From contig JAGFBZ010000698.1 in NCBI GenBank assembly GCA_018398805.1, positions 62,001 to 126,000 of the forward strand: a stretch of DNA of 64,000 nt, given 5' to 3'. Made by a program: the position numbers and the translations under genes. Below, one piece after another: positions 11,048 through 22,622 of this stretch. Below the pieces are notes generated by a model. That model was not told the origin of the DNA. It did not search any database and saw only the letters and a list, made by a program, of their open reading frames with translations. Source of the DNA: Hirundichthys speculiger (Eukaryota > Chordata > Actinopteri > Beloniformes > Exocoetidae). Positions within the stretch are counted from its first letter, which is position 1, and every line of letters starts with the position of its first letter.

Positions 11048-11498
11048 CTGCAGGCCTGTGGGTCAACTCATCCTCCTCCTCCTCCTCCTCTTCATCACTC
11101 TCCTCCTCTTCCTTCTCACTGAAGTGGGAGGGGCTGAGCAGGAGGCCCCGCCCCAAAGCTCCTCCCACACTCTCTGATGTCTCTGAGGAACTCTCCCCCT
11201 CACCCTGTTGCCGCTCCTCTACCTCCTCCTCTCGCCTACTCTTCCTCTCCTCCTCCAGTGCTGCAGCTCTCTCCTTCCAGATGGGACTCTTTAGAGTGGA
11301 GGAAGAGGGGGAGAGAGAGGGGGAGGTGACTCCTCTGGACAGGGGGTAAGAGGAAGAGGAGAAGTGGGTCGGAGGAGGAAGGTTGGGGGAGGGGGGTCTA
11401 ATGGGGTCACAGAGGGAGGAAAAAGGTGAGGAGGGGCGATAGAGGAGGTCAGAGTGAGCGAGAGAGAGGAGGTGAAAGTCTGAGGGGAGGTCAGATAG
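11048..11498 (-). CDS. rgs3: rgs3 large exon, Ser/Pro-rich and acidic region
   Basis: A 451-nt exon encoding residues 418-568 of the PDZ form. The first half is rich in Ser and Pro. The middle is a charged, probably helical segment (KERAAALEEERKSRREEEVE), and the end is strongly acidic (EKEEEESDEEEEEEEDE). Mammalian RGS3 also has a long acidic stretch here. The acceptor cttccccccag has an excellent pyrimidine tract and sits in phase 0; the donor is gtaggt in phase 1. An in-frame ATG upstream at 11540 is not needed, because the phase-0 acceptor joins the previous exon directly. Confidence 0.88.
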
Positions 11499-11549
11499 CT
11501 GGGGGGAAGAAGGGGAGGAGAGGTCAGTGCTGTCAATCATCAGTCAGGA

Positions 11550-12024
11550 CCTCCCTCTGATGGACAGATGAAACATTTTTCTCTCATTAAATTTTACTTT
11601 GTCACTGAACTTTATCTTGTTTTATTTTTATTTTACTAAATTCTCTTTTACTTTGTGATTTAATGTTCTTCTTATCTCATCTTATTTTATTTCATTTCTA
11701 CCTGATCCGACATTTATTTTATTATTTTATCCTTCAGTTTACCTTTATGAATCTTTAGTATTCTTATAAAACAAGAGATGTTTGTATAGATCATCATGTC
11801 CAGTTTAAAATGTACATTTTCAGATGTTGCTTCAGTGACCTCTGAATCAAGCATGGACGTTTAGATTTGATCACAATGTGCTGAAGTCAGAGGTTAGTAG
11901 GAGCTAAGTTCAACCTGAGCACCAACTTCCCACTGCTGGCTTGCAGCTCCATCAGGAGCTGCCGTCCCTTCACTGGAACTGCAGCATCTAGTGGTCAGTT
12001 TAGGAAGTTTAGGTTTAGGTTTTT
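11550..12024. other. AT-rich intron sequence, no gene
   Basis: Single-copy intron. At 11970-12000 one copy of ctgcagcatctagtggtcag is related to the 28-bp arrays at 48.5 and 63.2 kb. Confidence 0.6.
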
Positions 12025-12405
12025 GATTTATACTCGCGCGGTCTCCGCTATGTTATTCCACGCCACAACGCGAGAGCGACAATCACGAACGAGCTACACT
12101 TACTAAACTTATCTCTTGCGTTTTTCCACTTCCTCACCGTCTCAGCCGTATCCAGACCCACATTCATCGCTATCTCCCTCCATGAATTACTAGAATATGT
12201 GCTGTCTTTGTAGTGTGGAGAACCAGAATCGTACAGTTGTGGGTACTTCCTCATTTCTTCGATGACGCGCTCTTTTCTATGCGGATGTAGATTTGACCAA
12301 TCAGAGGCCTCCTTTCTCTCCTCTCTGTGACACTGTCTACATTTCTGCGTCATCTGCGTAGGTGACGCAGACGACCTGACGTTCGAGTATAAATCAGGCT
12401 TAAGT
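12025..12405 (-). mobile_element. PIF/Harbinger-like element fragment with MADF (Myb/SANT-like) ORF
   Basis: The ends gatttatactcg (12025) and cgagtataaatcagg (12387-12401) are inverted copies. On minus the interior encodes MRKYPQLYDSGSPHYKDSTY, then SSNSWREIAMNVGLDTAETV and RKWKNARDKFSK, a MADF DNA-binding domain as in the accessory protein of Harbinger transposons. No transposase is present, so the copy is not autonomous. A second copy is at 45.86-46.33 kb. Confidence 0.7.
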
Positions 12406-12653
12406 GCTGTCTGAGTGGAGGTGTTTGGTTCTGACCCAGACACTGTCAACTAAACCTGTTTCTGTTAGTGGTTCCGGTTCAGACTTGGACCTTTCAGGTG
12501 CTTTACTACTGTTTCATGAATGCGAGTGGATTCAGGGACCTGAACTAGGTTGTCAGAGCTCCTGGTTCTGGTTTATGTGAAGGAGAAAGCTCAACAGATG
12601 ACTGAAGGTGGACCTGTAAACGTGAACTGGACTGAGGGGGAGCTTTGCCGTAC

Positions 12654-12823
12654 CTGCTGGTGGTCTCTGGTTCCCGTGGCGAAAAGCTGGACATGTAGGT
12701 TGTCATGGAGACAGAGGCTGACGCGGATCTTCTGCTCGATGCTGAACGCCTCCAATCCAAGGAGACAACGTTGGTACCTCTGAGAGGTCTGCAGGAAATA
12801 GATGTGGAGCGGCTCTGACGGAA
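12654..12823 (-). CDS. rgs3: rgs3 exon, C-terminal half of PH-like segment
   Basis: A 170-nt exon, acceptor gtgtttgcag, donor gtacgg. It encodes SEPLHIYFLQTSQRYQRCLL, then LEAFSIEQKIRVSLCLHDNL. Mammalian RGS3 has SEDLKFCVLYLAEKAECLFTLEAHSQEQKKRVCWCLSEN here (recalled), so the strand-strand-helix pattern of a PH-like fold end is kept. Phases: 1 in, 0 out. Confidence 0.9.
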
Positions 12824-12884
12824 CTGCAAACACAAACACAAACATCAAATACTGGCCTCTGATTGGATGTCAGCTGTAAGGACC

Positions 12885-13045
12885 GATACAGTTCTGTTGG
12901 GGTTCTGGTGGTGTCCAGGACTGATACAGTTCTGGTGGTGTTCTGGTGGTGTCCAGGACTGATACAGTTCTGTTGGTGTTCTGGTGGTGTCCAGGACTGA
13001 TGTTCTGGTGGTGTCCAGGACTGATACAGTTCTGGTGGTAAGTCT
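12885..13045. repeat. short minisatellite, ~38-bp unit
   Basis: About four copies of gttctggtggtgtccaggac with gatacagttctg. Confidence 0.9.
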
Positions 13046-13965
13046 GTGGATATTCTCATTTATCCAGGTAAATTCCATTCTCGCAACAATTGAATCATAG
13101 GCAAATGGACTTAGATTTGTCTAGAAGACGTTTCGCCTCTTATCCAAGCGGCTTCATCAGTTCTCAATGCAACGGTCTGACTAGTCCGCATTAGTCCAAC
13201 AAACAGTGGAGTATGACTCTGGTTTTTAACCTCTGTGGAGGTGTACACCCACCACTTTCCAAAGTCAATACTTGGTTAGTGGAGTTTGGCTGGTCTCTCT
13301 GTTTGGGTCAGGAGAGCCACACCAGTGAACGGACAGTCGTTAGGAGTGAGTGGGGCCACTGGTGGACAACAGTCGTTAGGCATGAGGTGTGGTTACCAGT
13401 GAAAGACTGTCGTTATGTTTCTTTGAGCAACTTGAGTTTAGTTTAGGGCAGTCCTTGTTATTCAGTCTCTTAGGAACAGTAGCGAGGGCTGCGTTGTAAA
13501 TGGGAGATAGATGGAATCTTAAGCCACCTCCCCTGTTAAGAGACAGCTTCTCTATTTTAACATGTGTTCAAACCAGGTAACACTCTCAGGCAAAAACGAG
13601 TACACCTCAAAGACAGGGTACCCCACACGCAAAAAAACAATTTGGTATATGCTGTCCAATGCAGTGAGGAATGCAAAGACATACATTGGGGAAACCAAAC
13701 AACCACTGAACAAACGCATGGCTCAACACAGAAGGGTGAACTCCTCAGGTCCAGTTTCTGCTGTTTATGTACATATAAAGGAGAAGGCTCACTCTTTTAA
13801 AGGACAAAAACGTGAAAATCTTCGACAGAGAGGACAGACGGTTTGAGAGAGGAGTAAAAGAATCCATCTACGTTAAAGGAGGTCATTCTCTCTCATCTCC
13901 CTATGGTGGAATATGACAGAATAGCTGAGGACAATGACCTGAATTTTACTCCAGCATATTGATCA
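13046..13965 (+). mobile_element. Penelope-like element fragment with GIY-YIG endonuclease
   Basis: At 13562-13960 the plus strand encodes KTYIGETKQPLNKRMAQHRR, then (after a frameshift) FERGVKESIYVK: the GIY-YIG nuclease that ends Penelope ORFs, with the catalytic Tyr-Ile-Gly, Arg and Glu positions still recognisable. Upstream, gaagacgtttcgcctcttat and ccaagcggcttcatcag are the familiar Penelope terminal sequence of fish. No reverse transcriptase remains. Frameshifted, so inactive. Confidence 0.75.
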
Positions 13966-16045
13966 CCTCGTTAACAATACTGCCGATATGTTACATTCAG
14001 CCCTGGATGCGGTCGCTCCTCTGAGGAAGAGGGTTTCTTATCTTAGGAGCTCAGCTCCCTGGTATAATTCACATATTTACATGCTGAAGCAGAATGCACG
14101 TAAAATGGAAAGGAGGTGGTACTCCTGTAAATCTGTGGACTCCCATCGTGCCTGGAAAGATAGTTTAATAGTCTACAAAAGAGCCCTACGTAGAGCTAGA
14201 ACATCTTATTATTCTTCGTTAATTGAAGAGAAGAAACATAAGCCACGTTTTCTGTTCAGCACTGTAGCCAGGCTGACAAAGAGTCACAACCCTGTTGGTC
14301 CATGCATTCCTGCTACTCTCAGTAGTCAAGACTTTATGAGCTTTTTTAGCGGGAAAATAATCAAAATTAGAGATGAGATCGGCCAGGCCCAACTGTTGAC
14401 GGCTGTGGACGTCCCTGCAGCTTCGTTGATTTCTTCTGTTTCTGATTTGACTCTGGACTGTTTTTCTCCTGTGGGCCTCTCTGAGTTGACCTCAACTATC
14501 AGTAAAGTTAAACCATCTACATGCCTGTTGGATCCCATCCCAACTCAGCTGCTCAAAGATGTTATGTTCTCTATTGGTATATCAATTTTGTATTGATTAA
14601 CCTATCTCTACAATTAGGATATGAACCACAGGTTTTCAAAGTTGCAGTCATTAAACCTTTGCTCAAGAAACCATCTCTTGATCCTGACATCTTGGCAAAC
14701 TATAGACCAATATCCAACCTTCCATTTATCTCTAAAATTCTGGAAAAAATAGTTGCTAGCCAGTTAGGAGAACACCTGCATAGAAATGATCTATTTGAGG
14801 TCTTTCAGTCAGGGTTCAGAACTCATCATAGCACAGAAACTGTGCTGATTAGAGTCTCCAACGACCTCCTCATGGCCTCAGACAATGGATTAGTTTCTGT
14901 CCTTGTTCTGCTGGACCTCAGCGCTGCTTTTGATACTGTAGATCACGGCCTTTTGCTGCATAGATTGGAGCACACTGTTGGAATTAAAGGGACAGCATTA
15001 GGCTGGTTTAAGTCATACCTATCTGACAGGTTCCAGTTCGTCCATGTTAATGACGTTTCTTCTACACAGACTAGGGTCTGCTATGGCGTCCCACAGGGTT
15101 CAGTTCTGGGACCAATCCTTTTCACTTTATACATGTTGCCCTTGGGAAAAATTATCCAGAGCCATGGCATAAACTTTCATTGCTACGCTGATGATACGCA
15201 GCTGTACTTATCTATGAAACCAGAGGAAACAAAACCTTTGGCTAAACTTCAAGGGTGTCTTAATGACATTAAGTCCTGGATGTCCTCTAACGTTTTGCTT
15301 CCAAACTCGGATAAACTAGAGGTTATTGTCTTTGGTCCAAACACCTGAGGAATGGATTGACTGGGTTAACGCTGGCTTCCAGCACAGTTGTGAAAAACCT
15401 TGGAGTCATTTTTGATCAGGATATGTCATTTAAGCAGCATATTAATCAGGTTTGCAAGACAGCCTTTTTTTTTCATCTCCAAAATATTGCCAAGATTAGG
15501 AGCATCCTCTCCCAGGGTGATGCTAAAAAATTAATCCACGCGTTTGTCAGTTCTAGACTGGATTATTGCAATGCGTTGTTACCAGGATGTCCGAAAAGAT
15601 CGCTGAATAGCCTTAAATTGATCCAGAACCTTTATTATGGAACCAGCTACCAGTTTGGGTTCAGGAGGCTGACACCATCTCCATCTTTAAAATTAAATTG
15701 AAAACATTTTTGTTCAGTCAAGCCTACAGTTAGTCTAAACTATAGTGTGTAGGGGCTAATAGTTATAGTCATAGCTGGAGTAGCTCAGACTAGAGTAGCT
15801 CGTCTTAATCACAGGTTCATCATAGTTATGCTGCTATAGGCCTACGCTGTAGGGGGACACCAACATGATCTGCTGAGTGGTGTCTCCACTGCTTTTCTCC
15901 TTTTCCTTTCCTTTCCTCCTCCAGCTCATTCATAATTACTTGGGAGCACCTTGTTACTGTAACTGTGTCTCTGTAAAGCGCCTACAGACAATTGTCATTG
16001 TAACAGACGCTATACAAATAAAATTGAATTGAATTGAATAGATGC
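13966..16045 (+). mobile_element. L2/Maui-type LINE, 5'-truncated
   Basis: Three plus-strand frames (13988-14596, 14521-15348, 15357-15701) make one broken ORF2. It has [37 protein letters not shown] and the RT active site FHCYADDTQLYLSM, with the typical L2 LDYCNALLPG block after it. The endonuclease half is missing. The 3' end, gcgcctacagacaattgtca then caaataaaattgaattgaat, is the classic fish L2 tail. Frameshifts mean it cannot move by itself. Confidence 0.9.
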
Positions 16046-16413
16046 AACAGTTCTTTCTAGAATTCTGGAAAAGAAAGGTAGATTGGAGATGGGACGAAGG
16101 CTGTTGAGATTATTAGGGTCAGCACCAGGTTTTTAGAGAATTGGAGTTACTATGGCAGATTTGAGAGCTGAAGGAACAATACCAGAGGTAAGAGAAGAAT
16201 GAACCATAGCAGTTATTATCAGGGTCAGAGAATGGATGGAGGCTTTGACCAGTGAGGTGGGGAGAGGATCAAGCTGACAGCTGGACGCTTTAGTAGAGAA
16301 AGAAAGTGGTCCAGGAGGTTCTGAAGCCAGAGTTTGTTGCAGCTCTGACTAAGAGGTGGTTCCTGCTCAGATCCAAGACCAGGCGGAGCAGGTGAGGGTC
16401 CATCAGACCGTAC
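16046..16413. other. intron sequence, no gene
   Basis: Single-copy or old repeat sequence between the L2 tail and the rgs3 PH-like exon at 16414. Nothing recognised. Confidence 0.4.
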
Positions 16414-16525
16414 CTTCTCTGATCTGCATTGCGTTCAGGTACAGAGGACTCTGCAGGACGTGGCAGCGTCCAGCTTCATCCTCTCTGGTCAGCAGCAGCA
16501 GGTCACTGTAGATCAAAACCGTCAC
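16414..16525 (-). CDS. rgs3: rgs3 exon, N-terminal half of PH-like segment
   Basis: A 112-nt exon, acceptor tgttccag, donor gtacgg. It encodes VTVLIYSDLLLLTREDEAGR, then CHVLQSPLYLNAMQIRE. This matches the VTLFAYSDLLLFTKEDEPGRCDVLRNPLYL block of RGS3. Phases: 0 in, 1 out. Confidence 0.93.
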
Positions 16526-16969
16526 CTGGAACAGCACAGACACACTTCAGTCAGACGAGTAACACAACGGACACCTCAAACACTTCAGAAAAATAAAAGC
16601 CTCCTATTAAATCCACTTATCAGGTTTACCTCAGGATAAACTTAACTCCACAGAACCAGAGCCTACAGGAGGAACTGGGAAGGAGGTGTGGTTTGAGGAG
16701 TGGATGAGGAACCAGAACCATTGGACAAACTTCAGACATGTCTGAAGGACATTCGGACCTGGATGTCCTCTTTTAGCTTTTAAATTAAGATAAAACAGAG
16801 GTTGTTGTCTTTGGTCCCAAACACCTGAGGAACAGATGAGCTGATTTTATGTTGTCTTCCAGTCCAACTGTGACAAACCTCTGAGTTATTTTAGAAAGGG
16901 ATATGTGGTTTAAACAGCAGATGTGATGGGAACTACAGCTACTTTGATCCTCAAATGTGTCATGAAGAG
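16526..16969. other. intron sequence with L2-like scraps
   Basis: At 16750-16920 fragments such as ggacctggatgtcctctttt and gttgttgtctttggtcccaa match the C-terminal part of the nearby L2 ORF, so this is an old diverged L2 remnant. Confidence 0.5.
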
Positions 16970-17800
16970 GATGGTCCAGATGGTTCAGGATGGTCCATAT
17001 GGTTCAGGATGGTCCAGATTTTCAGGATGGTCCAGATGGTTCAGGATGGTCCAGATGTTTCAGGATGGTCCAGATTGTTCAGGATGGTCCAGATGGTCCA
17101 GATGGTTCAGGATGGTCCAAATGGTTCAGGATGCTCCAGATGGTTCAGGATGGTCCAGATGGTTCAGGATGCTCCAGATTGTTCAGGATGCTCCAGATGG
17201 TTCAGGATGCTCCAGATGGTTCAGGATGGCCCAGATGGTTCAGGATGGTCCAGATTGTTCAGGATGGTCCAGATTGTTCAGGATGGCCCAGATGGTTCAG
17301 GATGGTCCAGATGGTTCAGGATGGTCCAAATTGTTCAGGATGGTCCAGATGGTTCAGGATGGTCCAGATGGTTCAGGATGGTCCAGATTGTTCAGGATGG
17401 TCCAGATGGTTCAGGATGGTCCAGATTGTTCAGGATGGTCCAGATGGTTCAGGATGGTCCAGATGGTTCAGGATGGCCCAGATGGTTCAGGATGGTTCAG
17501 ATTGTTCAGGATGGTCCAGATGGTTCAGGATGGCCCAGATGGTTCAGGATGGTCCAGATGGTTCAGGATGGTCCAAATTGTTCAGGATGGTCCAGATGGT
17601 TCAGGATGGTCCAGATTGTTCAAGATGGTCCAGATGGTTCAGGATGGCCCAGATGGTTCAGTATGGTCCAGATGGTTCAGGATGGTTCAGGATGGTCCAG
17701 ATGGTTCAGGGTGTTCCAGATGGTTCAGGGTGGTTCAGGATGGTCCAGATGGTTCAGAATGGTCCAGATGGTTCAGGATGGTCCAGATGGTTCAGGTGGT
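16970..17800. repeat. minisatellite, ~19-bp unit
   Basis: About 43 copies of gttcaggatggtccagatg. All three plus frames stay open for 270-340 codons because the unit has no stop in any frame; there is no start, composition or splice evidence for a protein. Confidence 0.97.
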
Positions 17801-17989
17801 CTTAACAGTCCTCATTGTTTATCTCTCCACCACATCCTCCATGAATCCATCCTGACTCCATCAGATCCAGCCTTCTTCTCCATCCTGTCCAGTCTCCTTC
17901 CCTGCTTTGTTCGTGAACTTCCTCCCCAGAAGACTGCAGCAGAGAACAAAGCACTGACCACCACAGAATGATAAAACATCTGCAGCATC

Positions 17990-19255
17990 TTATTGCAGAT
18001 GTTTAGAGATCTGAGCTTCCTTCAGAAGAAGAGGCTCTGCCCCTTTTGGTAGAGAGCGTCTGTGATAAGAGACCAGTCCACCTTGTTATCCAGGTGTACA
18101 CCTAGACATTTATAGGCTGGCATCACCTCAATGTCCACCCCACAGTTGTTCACTGGCTGAAGTGGGGGCTTGGACCTCCAGAAATCCAGTATAATTTCCT
18201 TTCTCTTTGAGTTGTTCAGTATGAGGCAGTTATTATGACTCCAGTCACTGAAGGCTTTTATCAGATCCCTGTATTCAGATTCCTGATCATTCCTGATACA
18301 CGTCACAACAGCAGAGTCATCAGAGTATTTCCGGATGTGGCAGGACTCAGAGTTATAGTTAAAGTCTGCAGTGTTCAATGTGAACAGGAGTGGAGCCAGA
18401 ACAGTTCCTTGTGGAGCCCCCTGCTGCTCATTAATGTCCCAGAAAGACAGTTCCCCAATCTGACAACCTGTGGCCTTTCTGTCAGCTAATCTGTGATCCA
18501 GGAAACAAAGGAAGGGTCCACTCCATCTCTATGAGCTTTGCTTTGAGGATGTTGGGTTGGATGGTGTTGAAAAATCAAAGAACATAATTCTGACATCAGC
18601 GCCAGGTTCCTCCAGATGAGAGAGAGCACAGTGGAGCATATAGAGGACTGCATCATTCACTCCAATGTGTTGTCTGGATGAAGCCTGCAGGAGATTCAGC
18701 TGGTCTTTGACCTCAAGTTTCAGCAGATGTAGAATCAGCTGCTCCAGGGTCTTCATGATGTGTGACATAAGGACCTGTGGTCCGTATTCACTTAGTTCAT
18801 CCATCCATCCATCCATCCATTATCTATACCCGTTTCATCCTCCGAAGGGTCACGGGGTCACTTAGTTCAGCTGGACATTTTCTTTTTGGTACCGGAACTA
18901 TACAGGATGTTTTCCACAGAGTCGACACCCCCCCAGCTGTTGGAGATCCTGTGTAGAGGTGGACAGAGTTGGACAGCACAGTCTTCAAGCAGCCTTGGAC
19001 ACACAGCATCTGGACCAGCTGCCTTCCCTGAGCAGAGTCGGCCAAGCTCCAACCTCACACCTACCTCAGGGACAGACAGGGGGGTAGGAGGAGGACAAGG
19101 AGGAAGAGTAGGAGGAGCTGTGGTTGAGAAATACATTTGTAGATAAGAAGAAGCAGATGTGGAGATATCCACCAGTAGAGGAGGAGAAAAAGGAGGAGGA
19201 CGAGTCTTGGAGGAGTCTTGTCCCAGTAAGACCAGACTAGAGAAGGCTGGTCTGA
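17990..19255 (-). mobile_element. degenerate non-LTR retrotransposon (RT fragment)
   Basis: The minus strand carries broken RT pieces: LELGRLCSGKAAGPDAVCP (about 19070), then SHIMKTLEQLILHLLKLEV and ADVRIMFFDFSTP (about 18750-18560), then the active-site-like KYSDDSAVV (about 18320) and CLGVHLDNKVDWS. The order is that of a LINE RT different from the L2 copies here. Many stops and frameshifts. A tccatccatccatcc run (18800-18820) interrupts it. Confidence 0.75.
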
Positions 19256-19264
19256 AACATAGCC

Positions 19265-19625
19265 TCATCATAGCTATGCTGCTATAGGTCTACGCTGCTA
19301 TAGGTCTACACTGCTATAGGTCTATGGTCTATGCTATAGGTCTACACTGCTATAGGTCCATGCTGCTATTGGTCTACGCTGCTATAGGTCTACGCTGCTA
19401 TAGGTCTACACTGCTATAGGTCTATGGTGCTATAGGTTTATGCTGCTATAGCTCTACGCTGCTATAGGTCTACACTGCTATAGGTCTATGCTGCTATAGG
19501 TTAACGCTGCTATAGGTCTACGCTGCTATAGGTCTATGCTGCTATAAGTCTATGGTGCTATAGGTCTATGCTGCTATAGGTATATGGTGCTATAGGTCTA
19601 CGGTGCTATAGGTCTACGCTGCAGG
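19265..19625. repeat. minisatellite, ~16-bp unit
   Basis: About 22 copies of ctgctataggtctacg with small length changes. Confidence 0.95.
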
Positions 19626-19874
19626 GAGACACCATGATCCACTGACTGGTGTCCTCACCCCTCTACTCTCCCCTCCTTTACTCTTCTCCCTCCAGCTGGA
19701 TCCATAGTTAATTAGTAGCAACTCATTAATGGAACTGAGCTTCATTGCTTTTGTTTCTGTGGTTTTTTCGTGCTGTTTTGAACAACATTTTTTCTTCTTT
19801 TTCTTTCTGTATGTTTTCAGTTCAGAGTTTCCAGAGCTACATACGAACCTGCACTTCCACCCGCCGACCATTCC
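19626..19874. other. intron sequence resembling an L2 tail
   Basis: gcagggagacaccatgatcc and the following CT-rich stretch parallel the 3' region of the 14-16 kb L2 copy, suggesting an old L2 3' end that seeded the ctataggtctacg array. No gene. Confidence 0.45.
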
Positions 19875-20765
19875 AGCGTTGACCTCCACCTGTCTATATA
19901 GACGTCATCCCAGCGTTGACCTCCACCTGTCTATATAGATGTCATCCCCGCATTCACTTCCACCTGTCTATATAGATGTCATCCCAGCGTTGACCTCCAC
20001 CTGTCTATATAGACGTCATCCCAGCGTTGACCTCCACCTGTCTATATAGATGTCATCCCAGCATTGACCTCCACCTGTCTATACAGACGTCATCCCAGCG
20101 TTGACCTCCACCTGTCTATATAGATGTCATCCCAGCGTTGACCTCCACCTGTCTATATAGATGTCATCCCAGCGTTGACCTCCACCTGTCTATATAGATG
20201 TCATCCCAGCGTTGACCTCCACCTGTCTATATAGATGTCATCCCAGCCCAGCGTTGACCTCCACCTGTCTATATAGATGTCATCCCAGCGTTGACCTCCA
20301 CCTGTCTATATAGATGTCATCCCTGCGTTGACCTCCACCTGTCTATATAGATGTTATCCCAGCGTTGACCTCCACCTGTCTATATAGATGTCATCCCAGC
20401 GTTGACCTCCACCTGTCTATATAGACGTCATCCCAGCGTTGACCTCCACCTGTCTATATAGACGTCATCCCAGCATTGACCTCCACCTGTCTATATAGAC
20501 GTCATCCCAGCGTTGACCTCCACCTGTCTATATAGACGTCATCCCAGCGTTGACCTCCACCCGTCTATATAGACGTCATCCCAGCGTTGACCTCCACCTG
20601 TCTATATAGACGTCATCCCAGCGTTGACCTCCACCTGTCTATATAGACGTCATCCCAGCGTTGACCTCCACCCGTCTATATAGACGTCATCCCAGCGTTG
20701 ACCTCCACCCGTCTATATAGACGTCATCCCAGCGTTGACCTCCACCTGTCTATATAGACGTCTCT
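19875..20765. repeat. minisatellite, 37-bp unit
   Basis: About 24 highly similar copies containing cgtcatcccagcgttgacct and ccacctgtctatataga. The near identity suggests recent expansion or homogenisation. Confidence 0.97.
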
Positions 20766-20904
20766 GGGATATCCACTAACATGCTGACCTGCAGTCTGAT
20801 CCTCTGACCACCTCAGTGTTGCTGCCTACATCTGTTTATTTCATCATCTCTGTAGTTTATGTACTAACAATGAACCAGTCAGAATAATAACATACAGTAA
20901 GAGG

Positions 20905-21915
20905 TCTAATGGTATCACGCTGGGTTCGGATGGTATCACGCTGGGGTCTGATGGTATCACGCTGGGTTCTGATGGTAAAATGCTGAGGTCTGATGGTATC
21001 ACTCTGTGTTCTGATGATATCACGCTGGGGTCTGATGGTATCATGCTGGGTTCTGATGGTATAATGCTAAGGTCTGATGGTATCACGCTGGGTTCTGATG
21101 GTATAATGCTGAGGTCTGATGGTATCATACTAGGGTCTAATCACGCTGGGTTCTGATGGTATCATGCTGGGTTCTGATGGTATCATGCTGGGTTCTGATG
21201 GTATCATGCTGGGTTCTGATGGTATCACGCTGGGTTCTGATGATATAATGCTGGATTCTGATGGTATAATGCTGAGGTCTGATGGTATCATACTAGGGTC
21301 TAATCACGCTGGGTTCTGATGGTAGCACGCTGGGTTCTGATGGTATAATTCTAAGGTCTGATGGTATCATGCTGGGTTCTGATGGAATAATGCTGAGGTC
21401 TGATGGTATCATACTAGGGTCTAATCACGTTGGGTTCTGATGGTATCATGCTGGGTTCTGATGGTATCATGCTGGGTTCTGATGGTATCATGCTGGTTTC
21501 TGATGGTATAATGCTGAGGTCTGATGGTATCATACTAGGGTCTAATCACGCTGGGTTCTGATGGTATCATGCTGGGGTCTGATGGTATAATGCTGAGGTC
21601 TAATGGTATCACGCTGGGTTCTGATGGTATCACGCTGGGTTCTGATGGTATAATGCTGAGGTCTGAATGTATCATGCTGAGGTCTGATGGTATCATATTG
21701 GGGTCTGATGGTATCACGCTGGGGTCTGATGGTATCACGCTGGATTCTTATGGTATCACACCAGGGTCTGATGGTATCACGCTGGGTTCTGATGGTATCA
21801 CGCTGGGTTCTGATGGTATCACGCTAGGTTGTGATGGTATCATACTAGGGTCTGATGGTATCACGCTGGGTTCCGATGGTATCATGCTGGGTTCTGAGGG
21901 TATTACCGGGTCATG
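20905..21915. repeat. minisatellite, 21-bp unit
   Basis: About 48 copies of tgatggtatcacgctgggtt(c). The unit is a multiple of three and gives open frames on both strands (SDGITLG and IPSDPSV readings), which are artefacts. Confidence 0.96.
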
Positions 21916-22138
21916 CTAAGGTATCTCTGTTTGGAACATAGATGTACTAGTAGAAAGAGTCTTGACTCTTGAATTATGGGACAGTATAAAACCTGAAACT
22001 GCTGTCCTGACTGATAGAAAATCTTTGAAGAGGTTTAGAAGGAAAGAAAAGATTGTAAAGTTAAAACTTTACTGTCCCAACATTTGTGGAACCTGCTTTG
22101 GATGGAACACAGAACTGGTGCCGGACACCTTCTGTTAC

Positions 22139-22222
22139 CTTAGCAGGCAGCAGGTCGGCCTGGTGTAGAATCATTTCTTCTGACAGGAGCAGAGTTCTGT
22201 CGGTGCTGCAGAGGTCCAGAGG
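22139..22222 (-). CDS. rgs3: rgs3 exon, PLDLC...TLLLSEE block
   Basis: An 84-nt exon of 28 codons, acceptor gttttcag, donor gtaaca, phase 0 on both sides. It encodes PLDLCSTDRTLLLSEEMILH, the segment that opens the PH-like region of RGS3 (PLDLCNPARTLLLSEELLLY in human, recalled). Confidence 0.93.
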
Positions 22223-22354
22223 CTGAAAACGACAACAGACAGTCAACATCTGCTGCAGATCAGACATCTGACAGGATTCATTAGTGCTGTCCAGCAGGAA
22301 CACAGCAGAACCAAGAAAAACCACCATTCTGGGGTTCCAGTCAGTGTTTCTGAC

Positions 22355-22614
22355 CTGGACAAAGATGGGGAAGATCAAAGTTTTAGGTGCTGGACTCATA
22401 TAGGTTCCGTATCCGGACTGGGGCAGGTGCGACTGGACCATGGTGCAGTTCTGGTAGTCACCGTAGTTACCAGGTGGGCCCAACGACGCGGCTTTGCTTG
22501 CTGGAGGGGGAGGGAGGGTGGAGGTGCAGCCAGTGAAAGGTTGGCGTGACGATCCGGGTCGAGGGTTGTGAAGGAGGCTCTGCCCCCTGCTGGCGTGGGT
22601 CTGGTAGAGATGAC
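22355..22614 (-). CDS. rgs3: rgs3 exon, linker with YGTYMSPAPKTLIFPIFVQ
   Basis: A 260-nt exon encoding residues 209-295 of the PDZ form. It begins HLYQTHASRGQSLLHNPRP and ends QNCTMVQSHLPQSGYGTYMS followed by PAPKTLIFPIFVQ, nearly the same as the YQNC...SSYGTYVTLAPKVLVFPVFVQ block of RGS3. The chosen acceptor is gttctccag at 22616-22615. A second strong acceptor (cctccag, exon start 22500) keeps the same frame, so a form shorter by 38 codons is possible. The donor is gtcaga. Confidence 0.9.
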
Positions 22615-22622
22615 CTGGAGAA

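Noticed and set aside
11499..11540. ATG at 11540 as start of a short RGS3 form
   Set aside because: The stretch from 11540 to 11499 is better explained as the pyrimidine-rich acceptor of the exon starting at 11498; phase agrees with the previous exon.
11989..12001. ctagtggtc motif as a gene-regulatory site
   Set aside because: More simply a single copy of the 28-bp repeat family seen at 48.5 and 63.2 kb.
13213..13446. 77-codon plus-strand ORF
   Set aside because: Lies in Penelope-related sequence and has no recognisable domain.
16923..17971. Three overlapping plus-strand ORFs of 270-340 codons
   Set aside because: They read the same 19-bp repeat in three frames (MVQDGPDGSGWSR-type). Unit without stops explains them; they sit in an rgs3 intron on the other strand.
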